Origin: Pseudomonas sp. SCB32
Lineage (GTDB): Bacteria; Pseudomonadota; Gammaproteobacteria; Pseudomonadales; Pseudomonadaceae
Reading direction: 5' to 3'
Length of the DNA stretch: 64,000 bases
NCBI RefSeq assembly: GCF_009189165.1
Contig: NZ_CP045118.1
Span: forward strand, 6,200,001 to 6,264,000
In this document: positions 43,328 to 52,300 of the stretch, piece after piece
How the letters are laid out: each line of letters begins with the position of its first letter
How positions within the stretch are numbered: the stretch's first letter is position 1
Position numbers and translations under genes: made by a program
The notes under the pieces: model-generated
The model's input: the letters and a program-made list of their open reading frames with translations, nothing else
Database searches by the model: none
What the model was told of the DNA's origin: nothing

Positions 43328-46300
43328 TTGTTCCCCCAGTCTGTAGGGTCAATCTTAAGCTCTACCACGGGCTTAGTTCGATCAACCTTACTCGGAGATA
43401 GAGTTCCAGGCACCACATCAGGCTCACGACCCAAAATCTTTGCCGCTATATATCGATGATTCCCATCAACAATGACATTTCCGTCCATCTTGATGGCCGG
43501 AGCAACTTCGCCGGCGAGCAAACGATCAACATATCTCTGAACTGCTGGTAGCGAGACAGCATTCTGGGCACTTATATTCTTATCACCTTGCAATGCTTTT
43601 TGGATTACTTCAGGTGTTACATCTGCTCCTTTCGAAACCAACGGTTTCGGCGCAGTAGCACCCCCTTTAGCCTTCCCTGCCATCCCACCAGTGACAGCGG
43701 CAAATATAGCAGCCGCTAAGCTGGCATTCTCTTGGGATACACCCTTCTCCACCAGGTTCTGCGCTACGCCCGCTTGAACCACCGTGCCCGTGGCGTTGAT
43801 GTTTTGCAGGTTATAGGCAGGCAAATCCATCTTGATGGACAGCGGAACTGCATCGTTTGAGTAGATGTCTTCGATCTTGAGCTGGTTAGCCTGTCGCTCG
43901 TTGACCAAATAGTTGTATTGCTCAATGCACATGGCCGGACTGGCGGCGCAGACGCTGGCCAGTTGATCGTCATTGGCCACGCTCAACGCCCTGAACTTCT
44001 CCTTTACCTCCGCGCAATTGCCCTTGGCCTTGCACTCGCTGGACTCTTTTTCCAGGGCGGCAAGCTCGGTGTGATTGAGGTAGTTGTACTGCGTCGAATT
44101 CCTCGCCGACCAAGCCCCGGTTTCGAGCTTGTCGTAGCTGGCACCGGGGTCTATTGCCACGACTCCAATCAACCCCGTGAGCTGCGAGGCCATGGTCAAC
44201 ATGGCTTCGCGGTTTTCCGGCGAGTAGCCGCTGACCAGCTTGTCCAAATCGGCAACCACGGCTTCGTTGAGGCCAGCGCCAATGGCGCCGGCGGCAAAGC
44301 TGTCGCCACGCGCTTGGGCAGCTAGGCCGCCCATCAGGGCGTGCATTACCACCATCTGTGCGTCGCCGGACTTCAGACCGTGCGTCACGCCAAAGTCACC
44401 GATGGCGTTGAAGCCGACCGCCGCGAAGGTGTTGTAGACGCTGTCTTTGAGCGCATCGCCGAAGCTGCCACCCTGCCCCATGGCTTTGTTCAGGGCCGTG
44501 TTGGTGAGGCTCTGCATGGCCTGGTTGGCGGCGAATCGACTAGCGCCGCTGACGGTGCTTAGGTCCACCGCCGAGACCTTATCGGTGATGGTGTTGGTCT
44601 GGGTGTTCAGAGCCTTGTCGAAGTACTCCGGCGTTATATAAGCCATGGCTGCCGCGATGGCGTAGCTCTTGAGAGCGTCGGAGTTGGTGGCGTATTTCAG
44701 CCCCTGTCCTACGTCCCCACCGTTGTTGATGGTGCCCACGGCAAGGTTGCTGGCTACCGGTCCGACTATCGGGCCGAGATACGCAGCCGCCACGATGGCG
44801 ATGGCCAGCGACGGGGCGGCACCCATGCCGGAGTTGCTGTAGCTGTAGGAATCGTGGAATTCCTTCACCGCCCGCCAATCCACATCGCCCCTTTGCTCGG
44901 CGTCCTTGAGCCAAGCGAGGTTGGGATCAGCCTTGACCATCGCATCGATGGCCTGGCTGACGCTGGCCTTGTCGATCTGCTTGTAGTCGATCTTCAGCCC
45001 GTCCACGGCCTTGATCGCCAGGTTGCCCTGGGCGATCAGTTCGCTCTGGCGCACGGTCTCATCCGTGCGGCCCTTGCCGCTGGAGCTGCTCCAGGAGAGG
45101 TCGCTGTCTTCCTTGCTGTGGGCTTCCTGGTGCAGGTCCTTGACCGCTTCAAAGGTCACCGCCCCGCCGCTGACGATGGCGATGTCGTTGCCGGCGTCGA
45201 GCTTGGCGGCCTGGTATTTCTGGTCGCCGCCGCTGAGCAAGGTGATGTCGCCGCCGGCGCTGATTTCGCTGCTGACCGCTTTGACGTCGGTGACTTCGTC
45301 GTGACGGGTCTGCTTGCTGCCCCAGGCGCCTTTGTCCTTCTTGTCGTAGAGGCTGTAGTCGCTGTCGTTGGCGGCAAGGATTGCGATCTTGTCGCCGGCC
45401 ACCAGATAGGCCTCGTTGCCGGCGCTGACCTTGCTGCTGATGAGGGTGAGGTCGTTGCCGGCGGCGATCAGTACGTCGCGGCCGGCGCTCAGTTCGGTGC
45501 CACGCTGGGTGACGTGGTCTTCCTGGGTGGTGACCTTCTTGCTCTTGTCGTAGCTGTGCTGCTCGTCGGCGGCGGAGGCCAGGGTGACGTCGCGGCCGGC
45601 GCTGATGCCGGCGTCGCGGCCGACGTCGATGCGGCTGCCGACGACGCTGATGTCGCGGCCGGCGTCGAGGGTGAAGTCACGGCCAACGCTGATTTCGCTG
45701 CCCAGCTGGGTGGTGCTCTGGTTGTAGTTGCGGCCGCGCGTGGTGCCGTTTTCTAGCTCGACGCTGTGCAGGTTGATGTCGCGCCCGGCCTGCATGGCCA
45801 GGTCGCTGCCGCTGCTGATCGCGCCGCCGAGGTTGTTGATGTCGCGCCCGGCGCTGATGTCCAGTTTGCCGGCAGCTTCGATGCGCGCGGTGCTGTCGGC
45901 GAAGCTCTGGGTCCAGGTGCGGTTGCCGATGCCGCCTTCGTGCACGGTGACGCTGCGCTGGTTGATCACATCGCCGGTGAGGGCGCTGAGGCTGACATCG
46001 CGGCCCTTGATGATGCCGCCCTGGGTGTTGCTGAGGGTGTTCAGGGCGAGCAGGTCGAGGCGCCCGCTGGCTTCGATCAGGCCGCTGTTGTCGAGGTTGG
46101 CGGCGCTGGCGGCGAGGTCGCCGCTGGCGCGCAGGGTGCCCTGGTTGAGCAGGTTGCCGCCGCTGATCAGGCTGAGGTTCTGGCCCTGGATCAGCGCGCC
46201 GTTGGGCGCCAGGCGGTTGTTGGCCTGGGCCAGGTAGACCACCGGCACCAGGACCTTTTCGCCATTAACGATGGCTTCTTCGAGCCAGACGAGGTCGTGG

Positions 46301-49300
46301 GTCAGGGCGGCGACCTGTTCCGCCGTCAGGCCGACGCCCAGGCTCAGGTGCAGGCTGTCCTTGTAGGCGATGGCGTTGTCCATCAGGTACTTGAACAGGC
46401 CTTCGTCGCTGGTCAGGCCGTCGATGTAGCGCTGGCCGGTCCGGGCGATGACGGCGTCGCGGATCAGGCATTGTTCGTAGAGGCCGTCGCCGAGGCGCTT
46501 CTGGGAATGGTCCGGGTCGTAGCCGAGTTGGCCGAGCAGGTAGTCGGAGCCGAGGAAGCTCTTGAGGCTGGTGAGCTCGGGGTTGGTTTCGATGAGGTAT
46601 TTGTGGCGGTTGTCCGGGCGTGCCGTGCTCGGTACGCCTTGCACCTGGGCAACGTTCAGGGAGGCGCTGGCCGCCGCGCCCTGGGCCGCGGCGGCGCCGT
46701 TCAGTTGTACGCTGTCGGTGCTGTCGACGGAGGTCGCGCTGCGTTGAACAGTACCGGTGGTGGTGGCGTCGCTGCGCTGCAGGTCGGCGGTCAGGCTGGT
46801 GGTGGCGTCGATGGTACGCTCGCGCTGGGACAGGCTGATGCTCTGGCCGGCGAAGCTGTAGTTACCGTCGCCGGTAACGGTCTGGGCGCTGCTCTGGGTG
46901 CCTTCCTGGCCACTCAGGCGGAACAGGCCGTTGCTGCCGGTGGGCAGGCTGAAGCCGGGGAGCGTGACAGGGTTGACCTGCTGCTGGGCGAGGTCGGGGG
47001 GCAGTTGGGCGTTGAGGGCGACGACGTTGGCGCTGTTGCCGGCAACCCCCGTATCACCCACGCGCGAGGCGCCGGACGATTGCGGGACGCCTTCGCGGAT
47101 GACGCTGTTTTTCAGGTCCTGGGTGGCATTGATGGCGACATTGCCGCCGGCCTGGACCACGGCGCTGACGAATGAGCTGCCGGGGCTCTGGATGGTCAGT
47201 TCGTCGAAGAAGGTGGCGTTCTTGACCACCGCCGGCGCATCGACCAGGGCGCCCGGCTGGTAGTGCGGCATCTGGAAGTCCGCGAAGGGCGATGTGCCTG
47301 GAAAATCAAGACGAATAGAACCGAACTGGGCAAAGCGAGGGGCCTCTCGCCCGCCCTGCCTGATAGTTACCAGACTAAGGGACTCGTCCCAACCCCGGTT
47401 CCAGAAGTGAAGGTTCGGCCGTGTCATGTCGCCGGTAGGCGAGCGTAGACCGGCGTCATAATCCGGATCATTCGCGGCGTTGTACTCCATGACCTGGTCC
47501 CAGAAACTCACACCGCCCGAGAAGAGACCGCCGTATGCGTCCGAGCCATACGGAATCTCGAAGGAGCGCCGCACGGAGTGGTCGCCAATGGCGACACCGC
47601 TGTTGGTGAAGCTGTCCAGCATCATCGAGATGTTGCCGCTGGCGGCGATGGTCGATGCCTGGTTGAGCAGATTCTGGCCTTCGACTTTCAGATTGCCGCC
47701 TGCGCTGATGGCGGCCGAGGGAGAGCTTTCGCCCAGCTCACCTCGGTAGTTCTCGACCCAGACCATATGGCTGCTGGGTGTGCGCTCACCGGGCTGCGGG
47801 GCTACGGAGCAGTCATAACAACGCACTCCAATGGCGGCGGAAAGCAGCTCGCCGGCCGTCGTATTGAGCACGTCGGTGCGGTTCTCCGTCGTGCGAACCT
47901 TCAGGCTCATGTCGCCCAGGCTTTCCACGGTCGCCGAGATATTTTTCAGCGCGCCGGCCAGGGCTTCCGGGGTGGCCCCGGTGATATCCAGGTTGCCCAG
48001 GCTGTAGATGTCGGCATAGCGGTTGATCAGGCTGCCGCCCACGCGCAGGGTCATGTCGCCGCCGCTGAAGATCAGCGCGCCATTGCTCTGGCCGTCGTTG
48101 AGCAGGTCCCAGGTGTTGATGCGCAGTTTTCCGGCGCTGCCGAGGGTGCCGAGGTTGTTCAGGCTGCCGGTGTTGGCGGTGAGGTCACCCGCGGCGGTGA
48201 TGCGGCCACGGTTGTTCAGGGTGCCGGCGCCGAGGGTGACGCCCTGGCCGCCGGTCACGCTGGCGCCCTGGCTGATGTCGAGCTGGTTGGCCGCGAGGTT
48301 GAGCGCGCCCAGGCTGGTGACGCGGCCGGCGCCGCCGTAGGTGCCGCTCAGCTGGATGTCGAGGCTGCCATCGCTGGCCAGCAGGCCGTCGTTGCTCCAG
48401 TGGCCGCCACGCCCGGTCAGGCCCTGGCTGGCGAGCAGCCGGCCGCTGGCGGTCTGGGTGAACTGGCCGATGTTGAGGGTGAGCCAGCCGGCCTGCAGGA
48501 CGCTGCTGTTGCTCCAGCTGTCGGCAGTGATGTCGAGGTGGCCAGTGGTGACGAAGCTGCCGCCAGCTTCGGCGATCTGCCCGGCGTTGACCCCGAACTG
48601 GCCGCTGCCGACGTGCAGGAAGGCGCCGCCGTCGTTGGCGAGCCCGCCGAGGTTGAGGGCGAGGTCGGTGTTGGCGGTTTCCAGGCGGCCACCCCGATTG
48701 TCGAGGTAGCCCGCGTTCAGGGTGGTGCTGCCGCTCTGGCCCAGGGCGCGCAGGCGGCCGCCCTGGTTGTCGATGGCGCCGGCGGTGAGGCTGAGACTGC
48801 CGGCGCTTTCGATCAGGCCGTTCTGGTTGACCAGGCGGTTGCCCAGGCTGAAGTCGAGGGTGGTGGCGCCGATCTGGCCGCCCTGGTTGAGCAGGGTGTC
48901 GCCACCGAGGCTGAGCAGGTTGCCGGCATAGAGGCCGCCGCCCTGGTTGTCGAGGGTGGTGGTGGTGAGGCGGTTGTCACCGCCGACGGCGGAGAGGTGG
49001 CCGCCACGGTTGTCGATACCGCCGCGGGCGGTGATGTCGAGGCTGCGCGCCTGGGTGATGCCGGCGGCGTTGTTGAACGAGCCGGTGAGCACGCGCAGCA
49101 GCCCGGTGGCGCTATGGAGGATGCCGCCAGCGCTGTTGTCGAGGTTGGCGCTTTGCAACAGGAGCCCACCTGCGCGGCTCTGGATGCGGCCCTGCTGGCT
49201 GTTGTCGAGCAGTCCGGAGAGTTGCAACTGGGCGTCGCCCTGGCTGTTGAGCGTGCCGCCCTGGTTGCGCAGCTGGCCGGCCTGGAGGCTGATGGCGCCG

Positions 49301-52300
49301 CTGGCGCTGTGCAGCAGGCCGTCGGCACTGTTGTCGAGGGTGCCGGCGCCCAGGTTCAGGACCAGGTCCTGCTGGCTGGCGAGGGTGCCGCGCTGGCTGT
49401 TGTCCAGGGACCCGGCGTTCAGTTCCAGGCGTTGCTGGCTGGCCAGCTGGCCGCCTCGGTTGTCGAGGCTGGCTGCGCTCAGCAGCAGCTCGCCGGCGCT
49501 GGCCAGGCGGGCGTTGTTGGCGTTGATCAGAGCACCGCTCAGGGTGCCGCGCAGGGTGCCGCGCAGGGCGCCCTGGCTAAGCAGCAGGCCGCCGCTGTTG
49601 TCGAGGCTGCGAACGCTGAAGTCGAGGCTGCCGGCGCTGATCTGCCCGCCCTGGTTGAGGATGTCGGTCTGCGCCGGGCGCAGCGCCAGGTGCTGCTGGG
49701 CGTTGATCAGGCCGCCGGCGCTGTTGTTCAGGGTGCTGGCGATGGTCAGGTCGAGGTTGCCCTGGCCGGAGAGAATGCCGCCCTGGTTGTTCAGGCTGGC
49801 GGCGCGGATGTGCTGGTCGCCCAGGCTGACCAGGGCGCCTTCGCCGTGGTTGTCAAGGCGGCCGCTGAGGGTGACGTCGAGCTTGCCCAGCTTGCTGGAG
49901 AGGGTGCCGGAGCTGCTGTTGTCGAGGTCGGCGGCGTTGATGGCCAGCCCTTGCCAACCCGAGAGCAGGCCAAGGTTGGCGTTGCGCAGGCTGCCTGCGC
50001 TCAGTTGCAGTTGGCCGGCGCTGATGATGCGGCCGGCGTCACCGTTGTCGAGGCTGGCGCTATTGAGCTGGAAGCTGTGCTGGCTGGAAATCTCGCCGCC
50101 GCGGTTGTCGAGGTGGCGCAGGTTGTCGATGCGCAGCAGGCCGCCGACGCTGAGCACGGCGCCCTGGTTGTCGAAGTCGCCGCCGGCCAGGTCCAGGCTC
50201 AGGTCGCCGCCGGTGATCAGCCGGCCCTGCTGCTGGATCAGTTGCTGTACGCGCAGTTGCAGGGTGCCGCCAGCGGAGAGTTCGCCGCCCAGGCCATTGT
50301 CCAGGCGGCTGCCGCCCAGCTCCAGGCGGCCCAGGGTGGTGATCACGCCGGCGCGGTTGTCGATGGCCTGGGCCTGCAGGCGTTGGCCTTGCTGGCCGCT
50401 GAGGATGCCGTGGCGGTTATCCAGGTCGCCGGTGGTGGCGTGGAGCTGGCCCTGGGCGGTAATGCGGCCGTGCTGGTTGTCGGTGGTGCCGGTGACGAGG
50501 GTCAGGTCCTGCCCCCCGGAGAGGCTGCCGCCCTGGTTGTTCAGGCTGGTGCTGCCGACGCTGAGCGAGCCGCCCGCGGCCATGGCGCCGTCGGCGTGGT
50601 TGTCCAGCGCGCCGTTGATGTTCGCCTGGATCGCGCCCTGGCTGGCAACGGTGCCACCCAGGCTGTTGTTCAGGCCTGCGGCGTTCAGCTGGAGCTGGTT
50701 GCGCCCGAAGAGGACGCCGGCCTGGCTGTTGTCCACCGCGCCCTGGACCTGCAGGGTGAGCGCGTCGCTGGAGAGGATGCGGCCGCCCTGGTTGTTCAGG
50801 TCGGCCAGCGCGAGAAGGAAGCTCTGCTGGCTGGAGATCTCGCCGCCGGTGCTGTTGTTGAGTTGCGCGAGGTTGCGCAGCGACAGTGCTCCCGGGCTGG
50901 CGAGCAGGCCGCCGCCACTGTTGTCGAGGCTGCCGCCGGCGAAGTCGAGGTCGATGCCGGTGCTGCCGATCAGGCGTCCGGCGTCGTGCTGGTCCAGCGC
51001 CTTGACCTGCCCACTCACCCGGCCGGCCGCTTCGATGCGGCCCTGGCCGCTGTTGTCCACGCGGGTCTGGGTGAGCAGCAGGTCGGCGCCAGCGAGGATG
51101 CGCCCGGCCTGGCTGTTGAGCAGGGTTGCGCCGCGCAGGGTGAGGGCGCCCTTGGCGCTGATCACGCCGTTCTGGCGGTTGTCGAGGGTCTGCGCGTCGA
51201 CGCTCAGCGTGGCGTCGGTCAGCAGCTTGCCGCCCTGGTTGTTCAGGGCGTTGCCGGTGACGCGCAGGGCGCCGCCGCTGGAGAGCACGCCGGCACGGTT
51301 GTCGACCTGGGCGGCGCCGAGGTTCAAGGTGCCTTCGCTAAGCAGTTGGCCGCCGGCCTGGTTGTCGAGGCTATCCGCCAGGTTCAGGTCGAGGTCGTGC
51401 AGGCTGCTCAACGTCCCGCGCTGGCTGTTGTCCAGGCTGCCGCCATTGAGGCTCAGGCCGCCCTGCCCCACCAGGCTGCCCGCGCGGTTGACCAGGCTGT
51501 CGCCACGCAGTGTCAGCCGGTCATCACTGGCGATCAGGCCGGCGCTGTTGTCGAGTTGGCCGACGTCGATGTTCACGCTGGCGCGACTGCTGATCTCGCC
51601 TCCCTGGTTGAACAGCTCGCTAGCCTGCACTTCGATGCCGTGCAGCGCGCCGACCCAGCCGCCCTGGCGATTGTCGAGGCGTTGCGCGGAGAGGTTCAAG
51701 GCTCCTTCGCTGAGCAGTTGGCCGCCCTGGCTGTTGTCCAGGCTGCGTCCGGTGACGCTCAAGCCGCCCTGCCCGACCAGGCTGCCCGCACGGTTGACCA
51801 GGCTGTCGCCGTGCACGTCGAGCAGGCCGTCGCTGGCGATACGGCCGGTGCTGTTGTCGACGCTGGCGGCACGCAGGCTCAACGCGCCGCGACTGGAGAT
51901 TTCGCCGCTTTGGTTGAACAGCGCGGCGGCTTGCAGGTTGATGCCCTGCATGGCGCCGATCCAGCCACCCTGGTGGTTGTCGATCTGCTGGGCCAGCACC
52001 TGCAGGGACGCTTGGCTGAGCAACTCGCCGCCGCTCTGGGTCAGGCTGCCGAGCTGGGCGTTGAGATTGCCCTTGGCGGCGATTTGCCCGCCCGCTGCGT
52101 TGCTGACCGTGCGGGCGTTCAGGTGCAGGCTGGCGTCGCTCTGGATCGCCCCGGCATTGTTCAGGCTGTCGAGCGTGAGCTGTAGGTCCTGGCCTGCGCT
52201 GACCAGGCCCTGGTCGCGGTTGTCCAGGCTGCCGCCGGCGAGGTTCAACGTAGCGTCGCTGACGAGCTTGCCGCCACGGTTGTCCAGGGAATCGGCCTGG

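Noticed and set aside
47578..52185. Plus-strand open frame of 1535 codons
   Set aside because: It lies wholly antisense to the haemagglutinin repeats of cdiA. Repeat periodicity and GC-rich codons keep the frame open; it has no ribosome-binding site, signal or recognisable domain.
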